A stretch of 64,000 nucleotides of DNA, taken from assembly GCA_937141935.1 (NCBI GenBank), contig CAKZQS010000005.1:93128-157127 (forward strand), read 5' to 3'. Position 1 is the first letter of the stretch, and each line of letters opens with the position of its first letter. The position numbers were made by a program, and so were the translations under genes. The notes under the pieces are model-generated. The model searched no databases. It had not been told where the DNA came from and saw only the letters and a program-made list of their open reading frames with translations. The stretch comes from an uncultured Ectothiorhodospiraceae bacterium (lineage in GTDB: Bacteria; Pseudomonadota; Gammaproteobacteria; Nevskiales; Oceanococcaceae). This document shows, piece after piece, positions 33,960-43,199 of the stretch.

Positions 33960-35072
33960 ATGAAACCCACTCCCCTTCTGTGCACGCTGGCCGGTGCCCT
34001 CGTCCTGAGCCTGCTGCCGGACCCGGCCGCCGCCAGTGCGACCTCCGTCTGCATGAGCAATACCGGCTCGCCCGGCGAACGCTGTGGTCCCTTCATCAGT
34101 TACAAGAGCCTGGACCGCCGCCACCGCTTCAAGGCGGCGCCCGCCCCGGCCGCAGACGGCGCCACCCACAAGGCATTGGGTGGCGAAACGCTGCAAGGCT
34201 CGCTGGCCGGCGACTGGGAGCAGGTGTTCGGCGTCATTGCCTACCCAGTGGATCCGACGGACGAGAACCTTTACACCGTGGGCCTGAGCCTGCCCGCCCA
34301 AGCCACCGGTGGCAATCGCTACGACGTACCCGGCTGGACGCGCGAGGGCTTTTTCGTGGACGCCGGCGACGGCATCCTGCGGTTGCTCGCGGCCTCGCTG
34401 GTGGACGAGGCCTTCGTTCCCGAATCGGGCGATGCGCTGACCACCGCCGGCCAGTTGTGGGTCTCCGAATTCACGCTGTTTCGCGAAATCGAGGAGCTGG
34501 AGCGCGACCCCGACTTCTACGAGAACTACGAGAATTTCGGCGCCGACTCGGATGTCCGCTTCGTCACCGATGCCGATGGTCGCGTACTCGACGTCGCCTT
34601 CGACATCCACGACCAGTTCGGCAACTACCAGTACAGCGTCACCCCGCAAGCCGGGGACGAGTACATGCTCGGGCAGACGGTCTACGACCTGCGCGAGCCG
34701 GATTTCGTCTTCATCCGCTTCCAGGACAACGAGTATTTCACCATCGTCGACGGCATCGACATCGTGAAGGACTATGTGGTGCCCAGCGACCAGACCGACC
34801 CCGTGCTGCCGGAGGGCTTTGATTCGGCCGACCTGGAGCTGTTCCTGATCGTCGAGGGCGCCCGCTCGACCGGGGACGGGGATGACGAGGCCGAGTTCGC
34901 CTACAGCACGCCGGAAAGCCTGGGCTACACCTGGGGCGAAGCCAAGTCCGGCCCCGGCGGGAGCGGCGGCGGTTCGTCCGGCGCGCTGGGGCCGTGGCTG
35001 CTGCTCCTCATGCTCGGCGCCGGCCTGCGCCGGCGTGGGTCGGCGTCGGCACTGATCGCGCCTCGGTCATGA
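33960..35072 (+). CDS. Exported protein of unknown function with Gly-rich/TM/Arg C-terminus
   Basis: 370 residues. The signal peptide (MKPTPLLCTLAGALVLSLL) is cleaved near AAASATS. The mature part is acidic, with a short CMSNTGSPGERCG disulfide candidate and no recognised domain. The end is a textbook tripartite sorting tail: GPGGSGGGSSG, then WLLLLMLGAGL, then RRRG. It overlaps the downstream M23 peptidase by four bases (ATGA), so the two are co-translated. Function unknown. Confidence 0.7.
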   Translation: MKPTPLLCTLAGALVLSLLPDPAAASATSVCMSNTGSPGERCGPFISYKSLDRRHRFKAAPAPAADGATHKALGGETLQGSLAGDWEQVFGVIAYPVDPTDENLYTVGLSLPAQATGGNRYDVPGWTREGFFVDAGDGILRLLAASLVDEAFVPESGDALTTAGQLWVSEFTLFREIEELERDPDFYENYENFGADSDVRFVTDADGRVLDVAFDIHDQFGNYQYSVTPQAGDEYMLGQTVYDLREPDFVFIRFQDNEYFTIVDGIDIVKDYVVPSDQTDPVLPEGFDSADLELFLIVEGARSTGDGDDEAEFAYSTPESLGYTWGEAKSGPGGSGGGSSGALGPWLLLLMLGAGLRRRGSASALIAPRS

Positions 35073-35698
35073 GGCGCAGCCCGTCCACGGCGGTCGCGGC
35101 CCTGCTGGGGTTGCTGGCGGCCTGCGGCGGGGGCAGTGACGGCCGCGGCGACGATGCCGGGGACGGATTCGGCGCCGGATTCGGCAGCGGCCCGTGCCAG
35201 GTCGCCTTTCCCGCGCAGGCGTCGTCGCCGTACGTGCTGCCCTATGCAGTCGGCATGTCCTACGTCGTGGGGCAGGGCAACTGCACCGACGGCTCGCACA
35301 GCGAAGACCAGCAGTACGCCTACGACTTCGACATGCCCATTGGCACCACGGTCGTGGCCGCCCGCGCCGGCAGCGTCATCCAGGTCGAGGATCGCTTCGC
35401 GGAGAACAACGACACGCCGGGCGAGGAGAACTTCATCGTCATCGAGCACGCCGACGGCACGGTGGCCGGCTACTACCACCTGACCCAGGGCGGCGCGGCC
35501 GTTGCACTGGACGCCACGGTGGCGCAGGGTGAGGCCATCGGCCGCAGCGGCAATACCGGTGACAGCAGCGAACCGCATCTGCATTTCGAGGTGCTGGACC
35601 AACCCGGTGGCGACACGCTGCCGGTCACCTTCCGCAACACGCGCGCCCACCCGGAGGGCCTGGTCGAGGGCGAGTCCTACGAGGCCGGGGCCTCATAA
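35069..35698 (+). CDS. M23-family (LytM-like) peptidase lipoprotein
   Basis: 209 residues with the lipobox LLAACGGG. The zinc-peptidase core is visible: an upstream His in DGSHSEDQQYAYDFD with the Asp ligand in YDFDMPIGT, and the HLHFEV motif carrying the other histidines. All ligand positions seem to be present, so an active peptidoglycan endopeptidase is plausible, although many M23 lipoproteins are activators. It is coupled to the preceding gene and precedes the Lnt-like gene by about 70 bp. Confidence 0.8.
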   Translation: MRRSPSTAVAALLGLLAACGGGSDGRGDDAGDGFGAGFGSGPCQVAFPAQASSPYVLPYAVGMSYVVGQGNCTDGSHSEDQQYAYDFDMPIGTTVVAARAGSVIQVEDRFAENNDTPGEENFIVIEHADGTVAGYYHLTQGGAAVALDATVAQGEAIGRSGNTGDSSEPHLHFEVLDQPGGDTLPVTFRNTRAHPEGLVEGESYEAGAS

Positions 35699-35768
35699 CG
35701 CCCGGGCGCCGCGGCCGGCCAAGCCGGGCGGCCGGCGTCGCCACAGCGGCTGAGGCATTCGCATCACC

Positions 35769-37265
35769 ATGGCATCGGTATGGCGCCTCGCGCTGCAGGC
35801 CCTCAGCGGCGCGCTGGTCTGGCTGGCCACGCCCGGGCTGGGCGGTGTGTCCGCCGTGGCCGCCGTGGCCTTCGTGCCGCTGCTGTCGAGCCTGGCGGGC
35901 TTGCGCGGCTGGCGCGCGCTGGCGTGGGGCCTGCTGGGGGGGCTGTTCTACATCGTGCCCGGCAAGTGGGCGACCTTTGCCAATGCCGCGCATGCCGCAA
36001 ACCAAAGCCTGCTGCCAGAGTTCGTGCTGGTGCTCGGCTTCTTTCTCACCTACGCAGCCCCCTTCGCCGCCGCGGCATGGCTGATGTCCGGATGGCAGCG
36101 CCGCGGGCAACCCGCCGCCCTGCAGAGCCTGCTGTCGCCGTGGGTCACGGGGTTCGGGCTCGCGGCCCTGATTCTCATCGTGCCGGCCCTGTTCCCCTTC
36201 ACGCCGGTGGTTCTGATCAGCGCCGATCCGCGCTGGATCCAGCTGGCGGACCTCGGCGGCGAACCCTTGCTGCTCGGCTTGCTGCTGACCGTCAACGCCG
36301 GCCTGGCCACCGCCCTGCGGCCCGGCCGCCACCGGGCCACCGCAAGCCTGCTGGCGGTGGGCCTGCCTCTTGCCGCCGCGATTGCCCATCCGGGCTGGGA
36401 GGCCGCGGCCGACCAAGGCCGTGACGGCAGCCTCGACGTTCTTGCGCTGCAGACCTATTGGCCCGTGGGCGCCGGCAACCGGGTGGTTCTCAGCGACCGC
36501 CGCGACACGGCCCCCCGCTCGGCCATCGAGCTCACGCGCGCCGGCCTGCGCGATGCCCCGCAGTGCCAGGTGGTCGTCTGGCCGGAGATCCCCGCACAGC
36601 CCGGTCGGGACCAGAGCTGCGAGCGCGCCGCGGCGCTGGCCGCGGCCACCGGCCTCACGATCCTGACCACCTGCCATGAGACGCAGCCCACCGGCCGGAG
36701 AATCTTCCCGGCGCGACTCTATACCGGTGACGGACCCGTCGGCGAGCATCGCAAATCGCGCCTGATTCCCGGCTTCGAGCGCCGCCTGTTCGACAGCGCC
36801 ACCGACATCAACCCCGGCATCAAACCCGGAGCCGGCCCCACCCTGTTCACGCCCGCCGGGCGCGCGCCCTTTGCCCCGTCGATCTGCTACGAAATCCACT
36901 TTCGCGACGACCTGCGCCGCATGACCCGGCAGGGCGCGCAATGGTTCGCGCACATGGCCAACTTCAATGTGTTCCGCAGTCCGCTGATCAGCGAATGGGA
37001 CCTCGCGATGACCCGGCTGCGCGCCGTCGAGAACCGCCGCGCCATTGTCCGCGCCGTTAACGCCGGCGTGGCCGGCATGGTGCTGCCGAGCGGCGCCTGG
37101 GTGCCCGCCGCGCGGCCCGACGGGCCGGCGGCGACCTGCCACCGCGCCCCGCTGCAAACCGCGTTGCCACCGTACAGCCGTTGGGGCGACCTGCTGTTCT
37201 GGGCACTCTGCGCCCTGCTCGCAACGCTGGCGGCCGCGGCCGTGCTGCGTCGCGGCGCCGCGTGA
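35769..37265 (+). CDS. Apolipoprotein N-acyltransferase (Lnt)-like protein
   Basis: 498 residues: about six N-terminal transmembrane segments, a periplasmic carbon-nitrogen-hydrolase domain (residues ~235-470) and a final membrane helix. The nitrilase-type triad is intact: E273 in WPEIPA, K329 in EHRKSRLIPG and C373 in SICYEIHF, aligning with E267, K335 and C387 of E. coli Lnt. It would acylate the N-terminus of lipoproteins. The sequence is divergent from housekeeping Lnt in its membrane part, and its neighbours are accessory genes. It may therefore be a second, specialised copy, which fits the number of lipoproteins in the window. Confidence 0.75.
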   Translation: MASVWRLALQALSGALVWLATPGLGGVSAVAAVAFVPLLSSLAGLRGWRALAWGLLGGLFYIVPGKWATFANAAHAANQSLLPEFVLVLGFFLTYAAPFAAAAWLMSGWQRRGQPAALQSLLSPWVTGFGLAALILIVPALFPFTPVVLISADPRWIQLADLGGEPLLLGLLLTVNAGLATALRPGRHRATASLLAVGLPLAAAIAHPGWEAAADQGRDGSLDVLALQTYWPVGAGNRVVLSDRRDTAPRSAIELTRAGLRDAPQCQVVVWPEIPAQPGRDQSCERAAALAAATGLTILTTCHETQPTGRRIFPARLYTGDGPVGEHRKSRLIPGFERRLFDSATDINPGIKPGAGPTLFTPAGRAPFAPSICYEIHFRDDLRRMTRQGAQWFAHMANFNVFRSPLISEWDLAMTRLRAVENRRAIVRAVNAGVAGMVLPSGAWVPAARPDGPAATCHRAPLQTALPPYSRWGDLLFWALCALLATLAAAAVLRRGAA

Positions 37266-37368
37266 TGCGCCGCGCAGGGCCGCTTGCGCTGCTGTGGCGG
37301 CGGCGCCGCCCTCAGCCGAAGCCGGGGGCCCAGCCGGCAGGGGTCGGTGCGCTCCGGCGGCGTTCCCC

Positions 37369-38949
37369 TCAGCCGCCCGGCGGCGCCGGGTAGCCGGTGA
37401 TCGCGCGGATGTCCTTGTACAGCGGCGCCAGCTGCTGGTACATGCGCTGGTAGACCTTGCGATACAGCGCGTCGTAGAGCGGCACGTTGGCGGCGATGGG
37501 CTCGAAGCGCTGGCCGGGGCGGGTCATCGCGGCCACGGCCTGGGTGTGGTCGGCGTAGGCGCCCAGGCCCACGGCGGCGCTGATGGCGGCGCCCAGCGCC
37601 GAGGCCTCGTGGGTGTGCGGGCGCTCGGTAGCCTGGCCGAAGATGTCGGCGGTGAGCTGCATCGCGGCATCGCTTTGCGAGCCGCCGCCGGCGATGCGCA
37701 CCGTCTTGATGCGGGTGCGGTAACGCGCCTCGGTACGCTCCTTGCCGGCCCGCAGCCCGTAGGCCAGGCCCTCGAGGATGGCGCGGTAGAGGTGGGCGCG
37801 GGTGTGCACGTCGCCAAAGCCGATGACGGCGCCCTTGGCATCCAGGCCGGGGTCGCGCACGCCGGGCGACCAATAGGGCTGCAGCACCAGGCCCATCGCC
37901 CCGGCCGGCACGTCGCGGATCAGCTCGTCCAGCAGTTCCTCGGGGTGGCGCTGCTGTTGCGCCGCCTGCTGCTGCTCGGCCTGCGCGAACTGCTCGGTGA
38001 ACCAGCGCACCATCCAAAAGCCGCGATAGATCTGCACCTCGGTGCAATAGCGCTCGGGCATGGCCGCCGGGTAGGCCGGCATCAGCGGGATGACTTCGCG
38101 ATAACGGCGCTGCGTGGTGTTGATGGTGGCCGTGGTGCCAAAGCTCAGACAGGCCTGGTCGCCCTCGACGCAGCCGGCGCCCAGCACCTCGCAGGCCTTA
38201 TCGGCGCCTGCGGCAATGACCGGCCGGCCGGCAGGCAGGCCCAGGTGCGCCGCGGCCTCGGGCGCCAACGCGCCCAGCGGCGCACCGGGCGGCACCAGGC
38301 GCGGCAGTTGCTCGGGGCGGATCGGCAGCGCCTGCCAGTGCCAGCTGCGCGGCCCGGCCCAGGCCTGCGCCTTGTAGTCGAAGGGGATGTAACCCACCTG
38401 CGCGCCAGTGGAATCCACGTAGTCGCCGGTCAGGCGCAGCGACAGAAAGCCGGACAACCCGCAGTACATCGCGGTCTGCTCCCAGAGCTGCGGCTGCTGC
38501 TGGGCCACCCAGGCCGAGTCGGCCTCGCCGCGAAAGCTGCGGATGGTCTCCGAGGCGCGCAGGCCGAACAGGTCGGCCAGCTTGAAGGCGGCGCGCCAGG
38601 GCCCGGCCAGCGGCGTGTCCACGCGGGCCTGGCGCTGGTCCAGCCAGACGATGGCCGGGCGCAGCGGCACCCCGTCGCGGTCCAGGCAGCACATCGTGAC
38701 CCGCTGCGTGGTTAGGGCCAGCGCGTCGATCTGCGCGGGCTCGACCTGCGGCTGCGCCCACAGCTGCGCGCAGGCCTCGCCCAGGCTGCGCCAGTACAGC
38801 TCCGGGTCCTGCTCGGCCCAACCGGGCTGCGGCGAGACATAGGGCTCGATGGGCACCTGGGCCTGGGCGACGATGTCGCCGGCCAGGTCGAAGACGATGG
38901 CGCGCACGCTCTGCGTGCCGACATCCAGGGCAAGCAGGCGCTGGCTCAT
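37369..38949 (-). CDS. FGGY-family carbohydrate kinase
   Basis: A 526-residue sugar/polyol kinase. N-terminal ATP-binding motif LLALDVGTQSVRAIVFD, then GWAEQDPELYW typical of FGGY kinases. The C-terminal FGGY region includes IAGGGSQSDAAMQLTADIFG. It starts behind a strong GGAGGTGAT site and overlaps the stop of the GlpD-like gene by four bases. Given the neighbours, the substrate is probably a glycerol- or polyol-type compound, but it is not a classical GlpK by sequence. Confidence 0.85.
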   Translation of the reverse strand: MSQRLLALDVGTQSVRAIVFDLAGDIVAQAQVPIEPYVSPQPGWAEQDPELYWRSLGEACAQLWAQPQVEPAQIDALALTTQRVTMCCLDRDGVPLRPAIVWLDQRQARVDTPLAGPWRAAFKLADLFGLRASETIRSFRGEADSAWVAQQQPQLWEQTAMYCGLSGFLSLRLTGDYVDSTGAQVGYIPFDYKAQAWAGPRSWHWQALPIRPEQLPRLVPPGAPLGALAPEAAAHLGLPAGRPVIAAGADKACEVLGAGCVEGDQACLSFGTTATINTTQRRYREVIPLMPAYPAAMPERYCTEVQIYRGFWMVRWFTEQFAQAEQQQAAQQQRHPEELLDELIRDVPAGAMGLVLQPYWSPGVRDPGLDAKGAVIGFGDVHTRAHLYRAILEGLAYGLRAGKERTEARYRTRIKTVRIAGGGSQSDAAMQLTADIFGQATERPHTHEASALGAAISAAVGLGAYADHTQAVAAMTRPGQRFEPIAANVPLYDALYRKVYQRMYQQLAPLYKDIRAITGYPAPPGG

Positions 38950-40574
38950 ATCACCTCCGCAGTCGGTGGGGCGTGGTACTGCTGCCAATGCTCACGGTAG
39001 CGGGCGTACTCGCGCGCCCAGCGGGCGTCGTCCCAGCCCAAGGCCGGCTGCGCGATGCGGCGGATGGACTCCGCCACGCCGGCCGCCCCATCGGGCAGCA
39101 GCAGGCCCAGCCGGGTGCGGCGCAGCAGCAGGTCGCCCAGCGTTTCCACCGCCTCCTCCGCGCAGGCCCAGCGCAGCTCCGCCCACAGGTGCGGGCTGCT
39201 GCCAATGGGCCGCAGCTCGGCCGGGTCGGCCTGCGCCAGCAGCCGGCTCCAGGCCGCGCCGTACAAACCCTGCAGCCGCTGGCGGGCGGCATCGTCGCGC
39301 AGCCCCCGCGCCGGCGGGGCCGTGGCGGATGCCGGGCGGAAGATGGGCGCGTTGGCATCCAGCCGGCCCAGGCCGGGCAGCCATGGCCGGGCCGCCTCCA
39401 GCGCCTGCTGGGCGGCCACGCGAAAGGTCGTGAGCTTGCCGCCGCAGAGCGTGACCCGCCCCGGCTCCACCCACAGCGCCGACTCGCGCGATTCGGCCGA
39501 AGGGTCGGCCGCGCCGCTGGACACCACCGGCCGCACGCCGGCGTAGGTGGAAATCACATCCGCGGCCCTCAGCCGCAGCTGCGGGAAACGGCGGTTCACG
39601 GCGTCGAGCAGGTAGCGCATCTCCGCCGGCGTGGCCCGCGGCTCCTGTTGCAGATCCTCCTCGTGATCCAGATCCGTGGTGCCGATCAGCGCGACGCCGG
39701 CCCAGGGGTATACGAAGACGTTGCGCCGGTCCTCGTGGTGCTGCCAGGACACGCCCGGCCCGAGCGGCATGCGCCACAAGGGCACGAGCAGGTGCGAGCC
39801 GCGCAGGGGCCGCAACCGGCCGCGGTACTGCTCGCTTTGCGCCACCTGCGCCGCCCAGGCGCCGGAGGCGTTGATCACCACGCGGGCGCGCAGCCTGTGC
39901 CGGGCCTGCTGGATCGCATCCTCGACGTCGATGCGCTGCAGACCATCCGTGTGCTGTTCCAGCCCGACGACGCGGGCGTAGTTCAGCGCCGCGCCGCCCT
40001 CGGCGCGCGCATCGCGCAGCACGCGCAGCACCAGCCGGGTGTCGTCGGTGTCGGCATCCTGAAAGGACCAGGCCTGACGCAGCCCGGCCGCGTCCAGCCC
40101 CGGCGCCTGCGCCGCCGTGGCCTGCGGCGACAGCGCATAACTGAGGCGGCGGCCGGCGAAGGCGTCGTACAGGCGCAGGCCGATGCGCATCTCCCAGTTG
40201 CGCGGCTTGCCGCCCGCGTAGATGGGCACCAGCATGCGCTGCGGGTTGACCAGGCCCGGGGCCTCGGCCAGCAGCCGCTGGCGCTCGCGTACGGCCTCGC
40301 GGGTCAGCTTCCAGTCGCCGGTGGCCAGGTAGCGCAGGCCGCCATGTACCAGCTTGGAGGAGCGGCTCGACGTGCCCGCGGCGAAGTCCTGCTGCTCCAG
40401 CAGCACGGCGCGCAGGCCGGCATGGGCCGCCTCGCGCAGCACGCCGGCGCCGGAAATGCCGCCGCCGACGACCACCACATCCCAGGGCTCGCCACCCGAA
40501 TCGCTCGACTCCCCGGCCCAGAAGGCATCGCGCCAGCCGGCCGGCCAGGGCGGCGTGGCGGCTGGCTCAGTCAT
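38946..40574 (-). CDS. GlpD-like FAD-dependent glycerol-3-phosphate dehydrogenase
   Basis: 542 residues. The N-terminal FAD site is VVVVGGGISGAGVLREAAHAG, followed by LLEQQDFAAGTSSRSSKLVH and GGLRYL, the hallmark stretch of GlpD/GlpA-type enzymes. A DAD-type C-terminal domain is present. The reaction is oxidation of glycerol-3-phosphate to dihydroxyacetone phosphate with electrons to quinone. Its start overlaps the AGPS-like stop by eight bases, and it overlaps the FGGY kinase, forming one operon. DHAP is the substrate backbone for alkyl-DHAP synthase, which makes the adjacency meaningful. Confidence 0.87.
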   Translation of the reverse strand: MTEPAATPPWPAGWRDAFWAGESSDSGGEPWDVVVVGGGISGAGVLREAAHAGLRAVLLEQQDFAAGTSSRSSKLVHGGLRYLATGDWKLTREAVRERQRLLAEAPGLVNPQRMLVPIYAGGKPRNWEMRIGLRLYDAFAGRRLSYALSPQATAAQAPGLDAAGLRQAWSFQDADTDDTRLVLRVLRDARAEGGAALNYARVVGLEQHTDGLQRIDVEDAIQQARHRLRARVVINASGAWAAQVAQSEQYRGRLRPLRGSHLLVPLWRMPLGPGVSWQHHEDRRNVFVYPWAGVALIGTTDLDHEEDLQQEPRATPAEMRYLLDAVNRRFPQLRLRAADVISTYAGVRPVVSSGAADPSAESRESALWVEPGRVTLCGGKLTTFRVAAQQALEAARPWLPGLGRLDANAPIFRPASATAPPARGLRDDAARQRLQGLYGAAWSRLLAQADPAELRPIGSSPHLWAELRWACAEEAVETLGDLLLRRTRLGLLLPDGAAGVAESIRRIAQPALGWDDARWAREYARYREHWQQYHAPPTAEVI

Positions 40575-42165
40575 CGGCCACCAGCGTGCCCGGGGTCATC
40601 AGCCCCTGCGGGTCGAAGGCCTTGAGGTTGTGGCGGATGGCGGCCAGGCCCAGCGCCCCCTTCTCGGCCTGCAGCCAGGGCGCGTGGTCCTTGCCCACGC
40701 CATGCTGGTGGCTGATGGTGCCGCCCAGGCCGACGATGGCCTCGCTGACCTGAGTTTTCAGCGCCTGCCAGCGGGCCAGGTTCTCGTCGTATTCCGGCGT
40801 GGCCCGGAACACGAAGGTGCTGTAGACGCTGCTGCCCTGCCCGTACACGTGCGAGAGGTGGGTGAAGGCGTGCACCCGCTCGCCAAAGCCGGCAAAGGCC
40901 TCGCGGGCGGCCTGCTCGATGGCCTCCATCATCGGCGTCACCCGCGGCCAGTCGACGCTGGTTTCGCAGGTGTCGGCGCCGTAGCCCTGCGCCCACAGCG
41001 TGTTGCGCAGGTAGGGGCCGTGGAAGCGGTTCTTGGCCCAGCCACGGCCGATGCCGCGGCCCACGTGCACCGCGCCATGCCGGCGGGCCAGGCTCAGCGT
41101 GTCGCCCAGCAGGCGCCGGCACTGCGTGCGCGTACCCGTGACGCCCACGAACATCAGGCATTGGCCCTCGCCGCCGGCGCCGCGCAGCCGCAGGTAGCGC
41201 TGCAGCCAGGCGATCTGCGCCGGCTTGCCGGCCAGCGCGAGCTGGGTGCGGGTTTCCAGCGCATTGGACAGGCGCAGCATCGACAGCGGCAGACCGGCCT
41301 GGGTCAGCGCGCGCGCCGCCTCGCTGGCGCTGGCCCAGTCGGGGTAGAACAGCGCGTGGAAGTGCTCCTGCTCGGCCACCGGCCGCACCCGCATCGTGGC
41401 CTCGGTCAGGATGCCGGCGCGGCCCTCGCTGCCCAGCATCTGCTCGCGCAGATCCGGGCCGGCAGATGAGGCCGGGATCGTGGGGATCTCCCAGTCGCCC
41501 ACCGGCGTGGCCATGCGGCCGCCGGCAAAGAGCTGCTCGATGCGCCCGTAGCGCAGCGACTGCTGGCCGCTGGAGCGGGTGACCACCCAGCCGCCCACCG
41601 TCGAGTACTCGAAGGACTGCGGGTAATGCCCCAGCGTGTAGCCCTGGGCCTGCAACTGCGCCTCGAGCTGCGGGCCGGGCGTGCCGGCGCCAAAGCGGGC
41701 CAGCCGCGAGCGCGGCTCGAAGGCCAGCAGCTGGTTCATGCGCGACAGGTCCACGCACAGCGCGGGCCGATCGGTATCCGTGATGCGCAGGTGGCCGCAG
41801 ACGCTGGTGCCGCCGCCGTAGGGCAGCACCTGCGTGCCCTCGCGCAGCGCGCGGTCCAGCAGCCGGCGTACGTCCTCATGCGACTCCGGGTAGACCACCG
41901 CATCGGGCAGCGGCAGCCAGCGGCCGTGCTTCAACGCCAGCCAGTCGGGGTAGCTCTCGCCATGGGCATGGCGGATGCGCTTGAGCGGGTCGGTCTCCTG
42001 GCCCGGGTAGTCCAGGCGCCCGGGCGGCGCCTCGGCCTGGGCCTGCTCGGCCGACACCTCCGGCGCCGGTGTGCTGTCGCCGATGTGTTCGCGCAGAAAT
42101 TGCGCGCCCTCCTCCGGCAGCGGATAGTCGGTTTGCGTATGGCCCCAGCCGTTCCAACGCCGCAT
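40567..42165 (-). CDS. Alkyldihydroxyacetonephosphate synthase-like flavoprotein
   Basis: A 532-residue VAO/PCMH-type flavoprotein. It begins MRRWNGWGHT, typical of AGPS homologues, has the FAD pyrophosphate loop LPYGGGTSVCG (near residue 116-124), and near residue 486 has HQHGVGKDH, the His-rich active-site loop that distinguishes AGPS from lactate or glycolate oxidases. AGPS exchanges the acyl chain of acyl-DHAP for a fatty alcohol, the first ether-lipid step in peroxisomes. Bacterial relatives have not all been proven to do this. ATG 42165 has GGGGAG upstream. It is first in the AGPS-GlpD-FGGY operon. Confidence 0.85.
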   Translation of the reverse strand: MRRWNGWGHTQTDYPLPEEGAQFLREHIGDSTPAPEVSAEQAQAEAPPGRLDYPGQETDPLKRIRHAHGESYPDWLALKHGRWLPLPDAVVYPESHEDVRRLLDRALREGTQVLPYGGGTSVCGHLRITDTDRPALCVDLSRMNQLLAFEPRSRLARFGAGTPGPQLEAQLQAQGYTLGHYPQSFEYSTVGGWVVTRSSGQQSLRYGRIEQLFAGGRMATPVGDWEIPTIPASSAGPDLREQMLGSEGRAGILTEATMRVRPVAEQEHFHALFYPDWASASEAARALTQAGLPLSMLRLSNALETRTQLALAGKPAQIAWLQRYLRLRGAGGEGQCLMFVGVTGTRTQCRRLLGDTLSLARRHGAVHVGRGIGRGWAKNRFHGPYLRNTLWAQGYGADTCETSVDWPRVTPMMEAIEQAAREAFAGFGERVHAFTHLSHVYGQGSSVYSTFVFRATPEYDENLARWQALKTQVSEAIVGLGGTISHQHGVGKDHAPWLQAEKGALGLAAIRHNLKAFDPQGLMTPGTLVADD

Positions 42166-42242
42166 TCGTGCAGTCTCCCCGGTGCTTCGGGGCATGGTAG
42201 CGCCTGGGCCGGAGCTCGGCCCGTTGCCCGCGCGCGCCGCGC

Positions 42243-43184
42243 TTAGTCGGCGCCCGGCGCCTCGGCCTTTTTGGCCTCGCGCAGGCGGTAGACCACGCCC
42301 TCCTCGCTCTCGCGCACGGTCTCCAGCCGGCCGCGCAGCACCAGCAGCTCCCAGTCGACGGCGATGCCCTTGTCGGCGCGCACCTCCACGGCACCGGCCG
42401 GGCCGCCGGGCACGTGAAAAAAGCAACTCGGCGGACTGGAGGTCAGCAGAAAGTGGCGCTGCTGGGGCTCGGGCTCCAGCGGCAACATGAATCCGGCCAG
42501 CGTTACGACCTGGCCATCGAGCTTGGCCAGCTCGGGCGGGAAGCGGGTGCGCAGGCCGCCATCCTCGCGGTAGCGCACATCGGCGCGGGCCAGCGTGGCC
42601 CAGGGCAGCGCGCCCTCGATGCTGGCGGGGTCGGCAAAGCCCGCCGCGGCCAGGCTGATGATGTTCAGCCGCAGCTCGGCGCGCGCCTCGCCGAAAGCAA
42701 TGCGGATGCGGTCCAGATTCATCGGCCCGGCCACCAGGGCGAACTCGAGCATCCCCAGCGCATCGCTGCGGCGGCCGGCGGCGGATTCGGCCAGCCATTG
42801 CACGCGACTGCCGCCGTCCACCGTGACGGTGGGTTCGGCGCCCTGCACCGGCCGCCCCTCGGCGTCGTGCAGTTCCAGCGCCACATAGGCGTAGTCCTGT
42901 TCCAGGATGTCGACCACCGTCGCGCCCTGGGCGTCCTGGTAGGCGCCTTCGGCATAGAGGCTGATAACGACCCCTTTGGCCGCGGCCGCGGCGACGGGCG
43001 GCTTCTGCCAGTCGGCGGCGGATTCCGGCGGCTCGGCGGCCAGCTCGGCCGCGCTCAGGCCGGTTGTTGGCGGCGCCGCTTGTTCGGGGGCCGGCGTCGG
43101 GGCCGGCGGTGTGTCGGCCTGCGCTTGGGCGACTGCCCAGACGCACAGCGCCACAAGCCCGGCGGCGAGGGTGTCGATCCGCAT
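42243..43184 (-). CDS. DUF3299 exported protein (ZrgE-like context)
   Basis: 313 residues. Signal peptide cleaved near AQADTPP, then a proline/alanine-rich linker. The C-terminal ~90 residues carry the DUF3299 pattern: GQVVTLAGFMLPLE...FLLTSSPPSCFFHVPGGP. DUF3299 proteins accompany zinc-regulated ABC systems of the Zrg type in Vibrio. It is 15 bp behind the ABC permease gene in the same operon, which supports a role in metal transport or in assembling a metal-related envelope component. Exact activity unknown. Confidence 0.78.
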   Translation of the reverse strand: MRIDTLAAGLVALCVWAVAQAQADTPPAPTPAPEQAAPPTTGLSAAELAAEPPESAADWQKPPVAAAAAKGVVISLYAEGAYQDAQGATVVDILEQDYAYVALELHDAEGRPVQGAEPTVTVDGGSRVQWLAESAAGRRSDALGMLEFALVAGPMNLDRIRIAFGEARAELRLNIISLAAAGFADPASIEGALPWATLARADVRYREDGGLRTRFPPELAKLDGQVVTLAGFMLPLEPEPQQRHFLLTSSPPSCFFHVPGGPAGAVEVRADKGIAVDWELLVLRGRLETVRESEEGVVYRLREAKKAEAPGAD

Positions 43185-43199
43185 GCGCAGAAGCCCGTT

